Source of the DNA: JAQWRV01 sp045564915
Lineage (GTDB): Bacteria; Pseudomonadota; Alphaproteobacteria; Rhodospirillales; Rhodospirillaceae
Direction of reading: 5' to 3'
NCBI GenBank assembly: GCA_045564915.1
Contig: JBJLGL010000012.1
Coordinates: 62,001-126,000, forward strand
DNA length: 64,000 nucleotides
Both the position numbers and the translations under genes were made by a program. Shown piece by piece: positions 8,685 to 18,034 of this stretch. The notes under the pieces were generated by a model. That model saw nothing but the letters and a program-made list of their open reading frames with translations. It ran no database searches and was not told where the DNA came from. The number at the start of each line of letters is the position of its first letter. Positions within the stretch are counted from its first letter, which is position 1.

Positions 8685-9623
8685 TCAGGATAGCGTGGAC
8701 CCTACTGGCGAATGATTCTCCTCCAGACCATCGGGATCCTGGTGTATGATAATGTCCGCACCCGGATAATTAGCCATCAATGCCATTTCTACTTGGTCAG
8801 AAATGCTGTGCGCCTCTGCTAGTTGTAGACTGGGATCAAGCACAATATGAAATTGAATGAATTTCTGTAGCCCAGTAGACCTTGTGCGTAAGTCATGCAC
8901 TCCAAGGACCTTTGGATGTTCTAAGGCAATCCTTTTTATTGCACTTCGTTCAACATCTGGCAGCTCTCTGTCCATTAAGACCTCAATAGACTGACGCGCA
9001 ATACGAGAAGCGTTCCAGAGCAAGAATAAAGCGATGCCTATTGCGAAGGCTGGATCAGCCCAAGTTACCTCGACATAAGTGGACAAAACTAAAGCAAGAA
9101 TAACACTAATATTAAGGAGTAGATCACCTGTGTAGTGCAGTGAGTCTGCCATTATGGCAACTGACCCTGTTCGATTCACCACATACTTTTGAAACAACAC
9201 AAGACCGAGAGTTGCAATGATAGAGAAGACCATCACGCCAATACCAATTTCACCGGAGGAAATCTGCTCCCTATTAGAAAAGCGTGAAACGGCCTCTACA
9301 ATTAGCAAAACCGCTGACCCAGCAACAAAGGCCGATTGCGCAAGTCCAGATAATGGTTCTGCTTTACCATGACCGAAGCGATGCTCGGAATCCGCCGGCG
9401 TCAGTGCATGTCGAACCGCCCACAAATTTACAATTGAGGCTAGAAAATCTAATACAGAGTCAACCAGACTAGTCAAAATGGCAACTGAATTAGTCACTAT
9501 GAAGGCTAGAAACTTCGCCAAAATCAATACTAAAGCGATCAATACAGAAGCATAAGTCGCTGCTCGCACCAATCTAGATGGCCGCTCATTCTGGGAGACT
9601 GCTATGGTTACTTCATCAGGCAT
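8685..9623 (-). CDS. Cation diffusion facilitator, FieF-like metal exporter
   Basis: Inner-membrane antiporter of the CDF family that exports divalent metals (Zn, Fe, Mn or Cd) against protons. Six membrane helices are predicted in residues 1-200 and a cytoplasmic metal-binding domain in 205-300. The site-A ligands of FieF are conserved: D55-xxx-D59 in helix 2 and H163-xxx-D167 in helix 5. HRFGHGKAE at about 81-89 is the family signature. The start codon is 2 nt beyond the pdxH stop codon on the same strand, so the two genes should be cotranscribed and coupled. The DD-HD site fits FieF-type Zn/Fe transport, but specificity is not certain. Confidence 0.93.
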   Translation of the reverse strand: MPDEVTIAVSQNERPSRLVRAATYASVLIALVLILAKFLAFIVTNSVAILTSLVDSVLDFLASIVNLWAVRHALTPADSEHRFGHGKAEPLSGLAQSAFVAGSAVLLIVEAVSRFSNREQISSGEIGIGVMVFSIIATLGLVLFQKYVVNRTGSVAIMADSLHYTGDLLLNISVILALVLSTYVEVTWADPAFAIGIALFLLWNASRIARQSIEVLMDRELPDVERSAIKRIALEHPKVLGVHDLRTRSTGLQKFIQFHIVLDPSLQLAEAHSISDQVEMALMANYPGADIIIHQDPDGLEENHSPVGSTLS

Positions 9624-9625
9624 AC

Positions 9626-10231
9626 CTATGGATACAGCCTTCGACTAGTCCAGCCTGTGTCATCGCGTGTAAAACATAAACGATCATGCATGCGATGAGG
9701 TAGATCTAGCCAGAACTCGATCATACAGGGTGAGAGACAAAACCCGGACCAATAGCTGGGGCGACCAATAGCTCGTCCACGAAATTTCTCCTCGTTCTCA
9801 CGATAAAGATTTTCAAACTCTTGGCGGTTAGACATAGGCCTAGACTGAGCCGCCGCCCAAGCGGCAAGACAGCTTTCGCGAGATCGGGTAGCAAAGTACT
9901 GATCTGCTAGATCAGCACCAACCTCTGATAGATTACCCTCTATTCTGATTTGACGACGGAGTGTTTTCCAATGGAAACATAAGGCAGCTCTCGGGTTCTT
10001 TGAAATCTGCTCGCCCTTCCGGCTTTCCTTGTTAGTATAAAAGACAAATCCCTCAGGCCCCAAACCTTTTAGTAAAACCATTCTCACGGATGGGAACCCT
10101 TCAGGTGTCGCAGTGGCCAGGCTCATAGCATCAAAATCATTGGGCTCAGTTTTCTTAGCGGCATTTATCCAGTCCTCAAACAAAGCCATGGGATCTTCAA
10201 CGTCGGATATTAGCTCTGCTTGACTGATCAT
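9626..10231 (-). CDS. pdxH: Pyridoxine/pyridoxamine 5'-phosphate oxidase
   Basis: FMN-dependent oxidase that makes pyridoxal 5'-phosphate in the last salvage/biosynthesis step of vitamin B6. The sequence has SVRMVLLKG and FVFYTNKESRKG (FMN binding), FHWKTLRRQIRIEG, the substrate-loop SRP, and the C-terminal dimerisation/FMN segment with HDR and the final RRLYP. Length of 201 residues is normal. It heads a two-gene minus-strand unit with the CDF exporter. The initiating ATG has no strong ribosome binding site. Confidence 0.95.
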   Translation of the reverse strand: MISQAELISDVEDPMALFEDWINAAKKTEPNDFDAMSLATATPEGFPSVRMVLLKGLGPEGFVFYTNKESRKGEQISKNPRAALCFHWKTLRRQIRIEGNLSEVGADLADQYFATRSRESCLAAWAAAQSRPMSNRQEFENLYRENEEKFRGRAIGRPSYWSGFCLSPCMIEFWLDLPHRMHDRLCFTRDDTGWTSRRLYP

Positions 10232-10482
10232 AATTAATTCTAGCCCATTAATATTTTTCGTCAGGGTTTGAGGCGGGGATACTCTAATGTCAACAAAGTC
10301 AGCTGTGCCAGCGCCCTTATTTTGACATCTTTGCCCTGTTCTATATTCTCGGATTCATCCAATAATCTCAAATCTGCGCCAGGTAAGTACTCAGATCCAG
10401 CATAATAAAAGAGGATATCATGCATAAACAATTTTACGGGCCAAAACAGAAGCAGGCTAGTGGATTAATTATCAGAAAGAGA

Positions 10483-10956
10483 ATGAAATTTGTCATATCC
10501 CATTTCTTGTTGGCTAGTACTTTAACGTTGGGTGGATGCACTACCACAGGAACGGAGAATGAAACGTTTGGGACTTTGCTTGGTGCTGCCGCTGGAGCTT
10601 GGGCCGGCTCATCGATAGGAAGTGGTGATGGACGTGTTGTTGCAACGGCAGTAGGCACCATGCTGGGTGCTTCAATCGGCAATAGAATCGGGCGTAGTAT
10701 GGATGAATTAGACCTTATTAAAGCACATGAGGCCCAGGAATATGCCTATGCTGCACCTCTTGGTGAGCGTGTTATTTGGAACAATCCAGAAAGCGGTAAC
10801 TATGGTAATGTCACGTCAGTACGCGACGGTTACACAGATTCCGGAAGGTATTGCCGAGAGTATCAGATAGAAGTTACCGTCGGTGGGCAGAAGGAACAAG
10901 GTTACGGTACCGCGTGCCGAGAAGAGAATGGTAGTTGGCAAATAGTTAGTGAATAG
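10483..10956 (+). CDS. Glycine-zipper outer-membrane lipoprotein, 17 kDa antigen-like
   Basis: Probable lipoprotein with a lipobox LTLGGC, giving Cys18 as the lipidated residue if translation starts at the ATG at 10483. Residues about 30-68 form a glycine zipper (LLGAAAGAWAGSSIGSG and TMLGASIGNRIGRSMD), as in Rickettsia 17 kDa surface antigen and SlyB-type proteins; the C-terminal domain has two Cys and the family-like CREYQ and GTACREENGSWQIV. The frame opens upstream at 10420, where AGAGGA lies 4-5 nt before the ATG, a better ribosome binding site but giving an unusually long 22-residue n-region. Function is probably in envelope integrity. Stand-alone gene. Confidence 0.82.
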   Translation: MKFVISHFLLASTLTLGGCTTTGTENETFGTLLGAAAGAWAGSSIGSGDGRVVATAVGTMLGASIGNRIGRSMDELDLIKAHEAQEYAYAAPLGERVIWNNPESGNYGNVTSVRDGYTDSGRYCREYQIEVTVGGQKEQGYGTACREENGSWQIVSE

Positions 10957-11416
10957 AGAATCCTAGCTCTCTGTAATTTCAAAAGATCATCCTTTTAAGG
11001 ATGGATTTATTGCGGAAAGGCTTAATAGGGTAATCGCCGATGGCACAAATTACCTTTGCAGTGTTTTCCATGGTAAATCTGGCATTTTAGCCCTAAAATT
11101 TTTGGGTCTATGGCTATGTGGAACTTAAAAGCACGACCGAACAAGTCAAAAAGCCCAATATGGTGCAGAAGAGAGTGTGGTCTGAGGCTTTCATTGGAAG
11201 GGAAATGGGCCCAAGACTAACGTGACATAGGACCAAGAGATGCATATGAGACTGTGATGCCCGGAAAGTTTGATAAATATCCCTATTCTTTCGCGTTCTC
11301 TTTAATCTATCACGGTCCAGTCTTGCCCTCATTGTTCAGTGGTGTAGGATGCCATGAGTTTGCTGAAGCAGACTTTATTCTAATACGTTTTTTAGCTTCG
11401 GGACACAGGGCGTACG
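10957..11416. other. Intergenic region upstream of fabI
   Basis: 460 bp without a gene I can support. A short hairpin AGAGA/TCTCT spans the lipoprotein stop codon, and ATCATCC/GGATGGAT forms a weak stem near 10986-11007; neither is followed by a T-run. The region must hold the fabI promoter, but no clear -35/-10 pair was placed. Confidence 0.45.
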
Positions 11417-12256
11417 ATGAGTAGTCATCCCGGATTGCTTTCTGGCCGACGCGGACTTGTTATGGGTGTGGCGAATGAGCGTTCAATCGCTTGGGCCATT
11501 GCACGACACGCCGCAGAACAAGGCGCAGAATTAGCATTCACTTTTCAAGGTGAGGCGCTCAAGAAGCGGGTAAAACCTCTGGCAGAGAGTGTAAACGCAG
11601 CGTTTGTTGCGAGCTGTGATGTAACAGACTCCGCGTCCATGGATGCTTTGTTTGCCCAAATAGCCAATACCTGGAGTAGACTGGACTTCGTAATTCACGC
11701 AGTGGCGTTTTCTGACAAGTCGGAACTGCAGGGCCAGTATGTGAACACGACACGTACAAATTTCCTACAAACAATGGATATTTCATGTTTCTCATTTACC
11801 GATGTTTGCTGCCGCGCTGCCCCACTAATGACTGAAGGAGGCTCTCTACTCACCTTGTCCTATTACGGTGCAGAACGTGTAATACCCCACTACAATGTCA
11901 TGGGTGTTGCCAAAGCTGCATTAGAAGCAAGTGTACGCTACTTGGCAGCAGACTTAGGGCAAAGCAATGTGCGTGTAAATGCAATGTCTGCAGGACCTAT
12001 GAAAACACTAGCGGCCTCAGGAATTGGCGACTTTAGATACATTTTAAAGTGGAATGAGCTAAATGCACCCATGCGCCGCAATGTCACTTTGGACGATGTA
12101 GGCCGATCCGGTTTATACCTCATTAGTGATTTGTCGAGTGGTGTAACAGGCGAAGTCCATCACGTTGACTGCGGGTACCATGTCGTTGGTATGATGGAAC
12201 CGGGATCCTCGCAAGAGATCGCGAACCTCCTCGACGGCGCAAAACTTACAGATTAA
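11417..12256 (+). CDS. fabI: Enoyl-[acyl-carrier-protein] reductase (NADH), FabI type
   Basis: Reduces the trans-2-enoyl-ACP double bond in the last step of each fatty-acid elongation cycle, using NADH. It is an atypical short-chain dehydrogenase: the nucleotide-binding GVANERSIAW segment is at 17-26 and the catalytic set is Y149, Y159 and K166 in YYGAERVIPHYNVMGVAK. The substrate loop contains SAGPMKTLAASGI. Length of 279 residues is normal. It is followed after 8 nt by aroC on the same strand, an arrangement seen in many Alphaproteobacteria. Cytoplasmic, essential where it is the only enoyl reductase. Confidence 0.97.
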   Translation: MSSHPGLLSGRRGLVMGVANERSIAWAIARHAAEQGAELAFTFQGEALKKRVKPLAESVNAAFVASCDVTDSASMDALFAQIANTWSRLDFVIHAVAFSDKSELQGQYVNTTRTNFLQTMDISCFSFTDVCCRAAPLMTEGGSLLTLSYYGAERVIPHYNVMGVAKAALEASVRYLAADLGQSNVRVNAMSAGPMKTLAASGIGDFRYILKWNELNAPMRRNVTLDDVGRSGLYLISDLSSGVTGEVHHVDCGYHVVGMMEPGSSQEIANLLDGAKLTD

Positions 12257-12264
12257 AATAAGCC

Positions 12265-13350
12265 ATGTCTGCAAATACCTTTGGAACCATTTTTCGCTTC
12301 ACTACTTTCGGTGAAAGTCATGGGCCAGCAATAGGCTGTGTAGTGGATGGTGTACCACCGCGTATACCGCTAAGTGAAGACGACATCCAAATCTGTTTAG
12401 ACAAACGAAAACCTGGCCAGTCGAAGTACACAACCCAACGTCAGGAGCCAGATGAGATTAGTATTCTATCAGGCGTTTTCAATGGGCTAACCACAGGAAC
12501 CGCAATCGGCTTAATCATTAGAAACGTCGATTCTAAATCAAAAGATTACAGTGATATTGCAGAGAAGTTTCGTCCAGGGCACGCAGATTACACCTATTGG
12601 AAAAAATACGGCATTCGCGATTATCGTGGGGGTGGTAGATCTTCAGCCCGCGAGACTGCAATGCGCGTCGCTGCTGGCGCTATTGCGCGTAAAGTTCTCT
12701 CTACCACCATTGGGGATAGTGTGAGCATTCGCGGGGCCATGATTCAAATGGGCCCACACAAAATAAATAGGGACAATTGGGATTGGGACCAAACTGACAA
12801 TAACCCATTCTTCTGTCCTGATTCTAAGGCTGCCTCCACTTGGGCTGATTACCTAGACGAGATTCGCAAGAATGGTTCGTCTGTGGGTGCCGTCATTGAA
12901 GTCGTAGCAGACGGTATTCCGGCCGGCTTAGGCGCCCCTATCTATGGTAAGTTAGACGCTGATCTTGCTGCTGCTCTCATGAGCATCAATGCTGCTAAGG
13001 GTGTTGAAATAGGTGCAGGTTTTGCATCAGCTTCCCTATCTGGAGAAGAAAATGCTGATGAAATGAGAAGTGGTAGTGATGGTAACTTGGTTTTCCTGAG
13101 CAACAACGCTGGAGGTATTCTTGGTGGTATATCTTCTGGCCAACCCATTGGCGCTCGGATTGCTATCAAGCCAACTAGCTCTATCCTTATTCCTCGTAAG
13201 ACTGTTGATATTAATGGCATGGAAGTCGATATACAAACTAAGGGACGGCACGACCCTTGCGTTGGAATAAGAGGAGTACCCGTAGCTGAGGCTATGATGG
13301 CCTGTGTCCTAGCTGACCATTGGCAGCGTCATAAGGCTCAATGCGGGTAG
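12265..13350 (+). CDS. aroC: Chorismate synthase
   Basis: Catalyses the last shikimate-pathway step, 1,4-elimination of phosphate from EPSP to chorismate, with reduced FMN. Hallmarks: GTIFRFTTFGESHG at the N-terminus, RPGHADYTYWKKYGIRDYRGGGRSS spread over residues about 105-130 (only key parts quoted: RPGHAD, GGGRSSARET), and the C-terminal GRHDPCVGIR. 361 residues is the usual length. Likely cotranscribed with fabI. An AT-rich stem-loop follows before sppA. Confidence 0.97.
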   Translation: MSANTFGTIFRFTTFGESHGPAIGCVVDGVPPRIPLSEDDIQICLDKRKPGQSKYTTQRQEPDEISILSGVFNGLTTGTAIGLIIRNVDSKSKDYSDIAEKFRPGHADYTYWKKYGIRDYRGGGRSSARETAMRVAAGAIARKVLSTTIGDSVSIRGAMIQMGPHKINRDNWDWDQTDNNPFFCPDSKAASTWADYLDEIRKNGSSVGAVIEVVADGIPAGLGAPIYGKLDADLAAALMSINAAKGVEIGAGFASASLSGEENADEMRSGSDGNLVFLSNNAGGILGGISSGQPIGARIAIKPTSSILIPRKTVDINGMEVDIQTKGRHDPCVGIRGVPVAEAMMACVLADHWQRHKAQCG

Positions 13351-13369
13351 CAACACAATAGAATTGAGA

Positions 13370-13397
13370 ATAATAGAGGACTGAATTCCTTTATTAT
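13370..13397 (+). other. AT-rich stem-loop between aroC and sppA
   Basis: ATAATAGAGGA at 13370-13380 pairs with TCCTTTATTAT at 13387-13397 over 11 bp with one G-U, leaving a 6-nt loop. No T-run follows on the plus strand, so it is not a standard intrinsic terminator; it may stabilise the aroC 3' end or act as a processing site. Confidence 0.45.
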
Positions 13398-13429
13398 GCC
13401 CACACGGTTAGTTCCATAATGAGTTCATA

Positions 13430-15217
13430 ATGCGGATTATTGCAAAACTCTTGGTCGGATTCTTGGCCAGCTTAGGTTTCATCATTATTTTCGTATTTGG
13501 CGTAGTGTTCTACATAGGCGCAAACTCTGACGGCATACGCAACCAGGTAGTGAAAGCGCCAGAGAGAATAATACTGAATATCAATCTGGATGACGGTTTC
13601 TCAGAGGGTACAGCAAGGCCAGATTTCTTTTCTTTAGGCCTGCGCGGCCGCACCTCATTACAGGATGCCATAATAGCCTTGCGCCGAGCCCGCAATGACG
13701 AACGCGTAAAAGCTGTTGTAGCAAATATCAGTAAACAAAGCCTAGGTTTAGCGCAAATCCAAGAACTCAGGGATGTGATAGAGACCTACAGTGATAGCGG
13801 TAAGCCAACATACGTGTATTCGGAAACTCTTGGAGAAATTGGTAGCGCTACACCAGCCTATTATCTCGCAAGCGCATTCAAAGAGATTTGGCTACAGCCT
13901 TCTGGTAGCGTTGGTCTGACCGGCCTAGCCTTGGAACAACCCTTCTTCAAAGACTTTCTCGACCGGATTGGCGTGAGAGCAAATGTTATCCAGCGCTATG
14001 AATATAAGTCTGCTGCGGAGAGCCTTACAAATGCTGAGATGTCCGCGCCAAACCGTGAGGCGTTAGATAGCCTTTTTATTGGTATTTTCAACCAAATTGT
14101 TAGTGGCATCGCCTTCGCACGAAACATAACCGAAGACGATGTCAAACGGCTCATGCGAGAAGGGCCATTGATGGCAGAGGAAGCCCTAAATGGTGGGCTG
14201 GTAGACCAACTGGCATACCGAGATCAATTTGACGACCAGATAAATCTAACTATCAAGAATGCTGAAGAAGTTTCATTGAATCGATACCTTAACTTTGCCT
14301 CTAGTGACATAGGAGATCCAGCAGAGCACAGTGTTGCAATCATACACGCGGTTGGGCCTATTCAAAGGGGAACTGAGGCTGATGGACTATTTGGAAATGA
14401 AGCCTTTATTGGTTCAGAGACTTTAGCTGCCGCAATTCGCTCTGCTGCAGAAGATGAAAATATCGACGCTATTTTGATGCGTGTTGATAGCCCAGGCGGC
14501 TCATACGTTGCTTCGGATACGGTCTGGCGCGAAGTTATGAACGCAAAAAAAGCTAATAAACCTTTCGTCGTCTCCATGGGAAATACAGCTGCTTCAGGGG
14601 GTTATTATATAGCGATGGCAGCTGATAAGATTTTTGCTCAGCCCTGCACGGTAACGGGATCAATAGGTGTCGTCGTTAACAAAATTGTACTCGAAGAGGC
14701 TTTTTCCAAGCTTGGCATCAACTGGACCACGCTTTCCTATGGTGAAAACGGAGCAATGTTCACGCCAACTCGGGACTTCAACGACTCTGAATTAGCACGT
14801 ATCAACTCATCTCTGGACTCAATCTATAATGACTTTACCAAAAAAGCTGCACTCGGTAGAGATATGGCGCTAGACGATATGAGTCTCATTGCTCGGGGCC
14901 GTGTCTGGAATGGCGAAGATGCAAAACGTATAGGACTTATCGACGAACTTGGTGGCCTAAGTGATGCCATCGATTACACAAAATCTGCTATTGGTTTGCA
15001 AGAAGATGACCTAGTGCAACTCATCGCTTATCCTCCGCCGAGAGACCCTTTAGATTCCTTAATTGAAGCATTGGAAAATGGTGCGCTACCTTTTGGGATT
15101 AACAATGCCATACAATTATTAATATCGATCTCAGGGGCATGGAATACGTGGATAACGCCATACACCGTTGGGCCTGGTGCTGGTGTTTTGTTTGCCGCCC
15201 CCATAGTCATCAGATAA
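13430..15217 (+). CDS. sppA: Signal peptide peptidase SppA, 67K type
   Basis: Inner-membrane serine protease that degrades cleaved signal peptides. The first 30 residues form one membrane anchor (LLVGFLASLGFIIIFVFGVVFYIG). It has the tandem ClpP-fold organisation of the 67K form (595 residues): the N-terminal copy supplies the catalytic Lys, K193 in YEYKSAAE, and the C-terminal copy the nucleophile, S389 in NTAASGGYY, matching the Lys/Ser dyad of the E. coli enzyme. Convergent with tlyA, whose stop codon is only 4 nt away. Transcription probably starts in the 79-nt gap after aroC or reads through from it. Confidence 0.95.
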   Translation: MRIIAKLLVGFLASLGFIIIFVFGVVFYIGANSDGIRNQVVKAPERIILNINLDDGFSEGTARPDFFSLGLRGRTSLQDAIIALRRARNDERVKAVVANISKQSLGLAQIQELRDVIETYSDSGKPTYVYSETLGEIGSATPAYYLASAFKEIWLQPSGSVGLTGLALEQPFFKDFLDRIGVRANVIQRYEYKSAAESLTNAEMSAPNREALDSLFIGIFNQIVSGIAFARNITEDDVKRLMREGPLMAEEALNGGLVDQLAYRDQFDDQINLTIKNAEEVSLNRYLNFASSDIGDPAEHSVAIIHAVGPIQRGTEADGLFGNEAFIGSETLAAAIRSAAEDENIDAILMRVDSPGGSYVASDTVWREVMNAKKANKPFVVSMGNTAASGGYYIAMAADKIFAQPCTVTGSIGVVVNKIVLEEAFSKLGINWTTLSYGENGAMFTPTRDFNDSELARINSSLDSIYNDFTKKAALGRDMALDDMSLIARGRVWNGEDAKRIGLIDELGGLSDAIDYTKSAIGLQEDDLVQLIAYPPPRDPLDSLIEALENGALPFGINNAIQLLISISGAWNTWITPYTVGPGAGVLFAAPIVIR

Positions 15218-15221
15218 CTAT

Positions 15222-15980
15222 CTAGGCTTTGGACTTTATCGCTGCGACGAGAAATTCTTTATTGCCCTCTGGGCCGGTAACGGGGCTCTCAGAAATACCC
15301 AAAACAAACCATCCATTGAGAGAATTAACCCAATCACAAACCATGGTGCAGACTTCGGTGTGCAACGCTGGATCGCGAACAACACCCTTCTTACCGACCC
15401 TAGCTCTGCCAACTTCAAATTGAGGTTTGATAAGGGCGATGAGAGTTGCTTCAGGTTTGGTTAACTTTAAGGCTGCGGGTAACACCGTTCGCAAACCAAT
15501 AAAACTAGCATCACATACAACTAAGTCCACTAGTTCGGGTATTTCTTCAGATGTTAAATAGCGAGCATTAGTACGCTCACAGACAACAACGCGATTATCT
15601 TCCCGGACTTTAGGGTCAAGCTGACCGTAGCCTACATCTACAGTATAGACTTTAGCTGCACCCTGACTAAGTAAGACGTCCGTAAATCCACCCGTCGAAG
15701 CACCAATATCAATAGCAATTCTTCCTAAAGGATTTATAGAAAAATGCTCTAAGCCATGGGCTAATTTGACACCACCTCTGGAAACCCAGGAATGACCTTT
15801 TCCACGCTGTTCTATCTCAAGGTCTACGGATATCTGATATCCAGGCTTATCAAGCCTCTTCTCACCATTAAAAATAACACCAGACATAATGAGCGCTTGC
15901 GCCCGGGTCCGCGACTCTGCAAGTCCGCGGTCTACCAGTAATTGGTCAAGACGTATTTTCTTGTTCGGTTTGAAAGCCAT
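15222..15980 (-). CDS. tlyA: TlyA family rRNA 2'-O-methyltransferase (hemolysin A-like)
   Basis: An N-terminal S4 RNA-binding domain (RLDQLLVDRGLAESRTRAQALI, first 20 residues of it, at about 9-30) is followed by an FtsJ-like SAM methyltransferase domain: IDIGASTGGFTDVLL binds SAM and LVVCDASFIGL and LIALIKPQFEVG carry the K-D-K-type catalytic residues. Known TlyA proteins methylate ribose in 23S and sometimes 16S rRNA. The frame opens at 16052, inside dxs, but the ATG at 15980 starts exactly where family members begin and avoids the overlap, giving 252 residues. It follows dxs by 43 nt on the same strand, the common alphaproteobacterial order. Confidence 0.92.
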   Translation of the reverse strand: MAFKPNKKIRLDQLLVDRGLAESRTRAQALIMSGVIFNGEKRLDKPGYQISVDLEIEQRGKGHSWVSRGGVKLAHGLEHFSINPLGRIAIDIGASTGGFTDVLLSQGAAKVYTVDVGYGQLDPKVREDNRVVVCERTNARYLTSEEIPELVDLVVCDASFIGLRTVLPAALKLTKPEATLIALIKPQFEVGRARVGKKGVVRDPALHTEVCTMVCDWVNSLNGWFVLGISESPVTGPEGNKEFLVAAIKSKA

Positions 15981-16023
15981 TCTAGATTGGCCGCCCCTAT
16001 AACGCAGTAGATTCTCAGATGAT

Positions 16024-17946
16024 CTAGGCGCGTGCGGGGCGCCTTGACACATCCTGTCCTAGCGCAGCCAATACAATATCAACGATACCCGATGCGCTTA
16101 GTCCTGCAGCAACTACTTGATCCTCAGGCTTAGAATGATCAAGAAAGAGGTCAGGCATGGTGATTGTCCGTACCTTCAAACCGTGATCGAGCGCACCTCT
16201 ATCAGCGAGGGTTTCGAGCACATAGGCACCAAATCCACCGCGAGACCCTTCTTCGATCGTAACAAGCACTTCATGGTCCTCAGCTAGATTGAGTACTAAT
16301 TCGACATCAAGCGGTTTAGCAAACCGAGCATCGGCAACAGTAGTAGGAAGTCCTTTGGTTAAAAGCTCATCGGCAGCTCTTAGACAATCAGCCAAACGTG
16401 TCCCGAGACTAAGAAGGGCAACTTTAGTACCCTCCCTAATGATCCTTCCCCGGCCAATAGAGAGTATTTCTCCTTGTGCTGGCAACGCGATACCAGCGCC
16501 TTCACCACGTGGATAGCGGAAAGCGATGGGGCCAGAATCATGAGCTGCAGCCGTCGTTACCATATGTACAAGCTCAGCTTCATTCGCTGCGGCCATCACT
16601 ATAAAATTAGGCAAACAAGTTAAATATGCAATATCAAAGGCACCTTGATGCGTAGACCCATCGGCGCCGACATAACCAGCACGGTCTAGTGCGAATCTAA
16701 CTGGCAAATTTTGCACTGCTATGTCATGGACGACCTGATCATAAGCTCGCTGAAGGAATGTCGAATATATAGCTGCGAAAGGCTTATAACCTTCTGTTGC
16801 CATACCCCCAGCAAACGTCACCGCGTGCTGTTCAGCAATCCCGACATCAAACATCCGTTCGGGAAACTTAGAACCGAATGCATCCAGACCCGTTCCTCCA
16901 GGCATGGCAGCGGTAATCGCGACGACTTTGTCATCGCGTTCCGCTTCACGGATGAGTGCATTAGCAAATACGGAGGTATAAGTTGGCGCTTTCGGTTGAG
17001 ACTTTGATTGATCGCCTGACACTACATCAAACTTGGCAACACCATGGTATTTGTCCGCCGATTCCTCTGCAGGCGCATACCCTTTACCTTTTTGTGTTAC
17101 AGCATGAATAAGAAAGGGCCCACTCGCATTAGAATCCCGCACATTCTTTAGGACAGGTACTAGGTGCTCAACCTGATGGCCATCAATAGGGCCAACATAA
17201 TAAAAACCAAGCTCTTCGAATAAAGTACCGCCGGTAACCATGCCACGTGTATATTCTTCTGCTTTACGAGCCGCTTGTTCCAGAGACCTTGGAAAATGGG
17301 ATGCTATTTGCTTCATCGCTTCACGAATGGTGAGATAAGACTTCGACGAAAGCAAACGTGATAGGTAGGCACTCATAGCGCCTACGGGTGGTGCAATAGA
17401 CATGTCATTGTCATTTAGAATAACGATAAGACGCCGGTCCATGCTGCCTGCGTTGTTCATAGCCTCATAGGCCATGCCGGCGCTCATAGCACCATCGCCT
17501 ATAACGGCAATTACCTGACTATTGGTATCTGAAAGATCCCGGGCGACTGCCATGCCTAGACCAGCAGAAATAGACGTTGAACTATGGCCGGCGCCAAAAG
17601 GATCGTATGGACTTTCTGAGCGGGATGTAAAACCAGAAAGACCGTCTTTCTGTCGGATCGTCGACATTCGATCCCTACGGCCAGTCAAAATCTTATGTGG
17701 ATAACATTGATGACCTACGTCCCAGATCAACCGATCGCTGGGAGTATCAAATACGTGATGCAACGCGACTGTTAACTCCACCACTCCGAGTCCTGCGCCC
17801 AAGTGTCCACCCGTTCGGGAAACTGAATCAATAAGGTCAGCCCTAACTTCATCTGAAAGAGTCTTCAATTCTTCAATTGAGAACGCTTTCAGGTCGCTAG
17901 GACTAGAAATACTATCTAACAATGGTCTGTCTTGCACCGCACTCAC
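16024..17946 (-). CDS. dxs: 1-deoxy-D-xylulose-5-phosphate synthase
   Basis: Thiamine-diphosphate enzyme joining pyruvate and glyceraldehyde 3-phosphate, the first committed step of the MEP isoprenoid pathway. Visible hallmarks: HLGAGLGVVELTVALHHVF (substrate/TPP site His), the TPP motif GDGAMSAGMAYEAMNNAG, the C-terminal transketolase-like part with GIAEQHAVTFAGG and DRAGYVGADGSTHQG. 640 residues is standard. Starts with GTG, with GGAG about 9 nt upstream. It lies 88 nt after ispA, which supplies the downstream prenyltransferase, in a minus-strand unit HDAC-xseB-ispA-dxs-tlyA. Confidence 0.97.
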   Translation of the reverse strand: MSAVQDRPLLDSISSPSDLKAFSIEELKTLSDEVRADLIDSVSRTGGHLGAGLGVVELTVALHHVFDTPSDRLIWDVGHQCYPHKILTGRRDRMSTIRQKDGLSGFTSRSESPYDPFGAGHSSTSISAGLGMAVARDLSDTNSQVIAVIGDGAMSAGMAYEAMNNAGSMDRRLIVILNDNDMSIAPPVGAMSAYLSRLLSSKSYLTIREAMKQIASHFPRSLEQAARKAEEYTRGMVTGGTLFEELGFYYVGPIDGHQVEHLVPVLKNVRDSNASGPFLIHAVTQKGKGYAPAEESADKYHGVAKFDVVSGDQSKSQPKAPTYTSVFANALIREAERDDKVVAITAAMPGGTGLDAFGSKFPERMFDVGIAEQHAVTFAGGMATEGYKPFAAIYSTFLQRAYDQVVHDIAVQNLPVRFALDRAGYVGADGSTHQGAFDIAYLTCLPNFIVMAAANEAELVHMVTTAAAHDSGPIAFRYPRGEGAGIALPAQGEILSIGRGRIIREGTKVALLSLGTRLADCLRAADELLTKGLPTTVADARFAKPLDVELVLNLAEDHEVLVTIEEGSRGGFGAYVLETLADRGALDHGLKVRTITMPDLFLDHSKPEDQVVAAGLSASGIVDIVLAALGQDVSRRPARA

Positions 17947-18034
17947 CAGGTCATCTCCGTTGTCATTTTACCTAGTCTTCTTTGACCTTCTCAATGGTTT
18001 ATAGATTGTTTGAACCATTGAGCTAGTGCTTAAC

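Noticed and set aside
10986..11007. Stem-loop after the lipoprotein gene as a terminator
   Set aside because: The stem is weak and has no following T-run.
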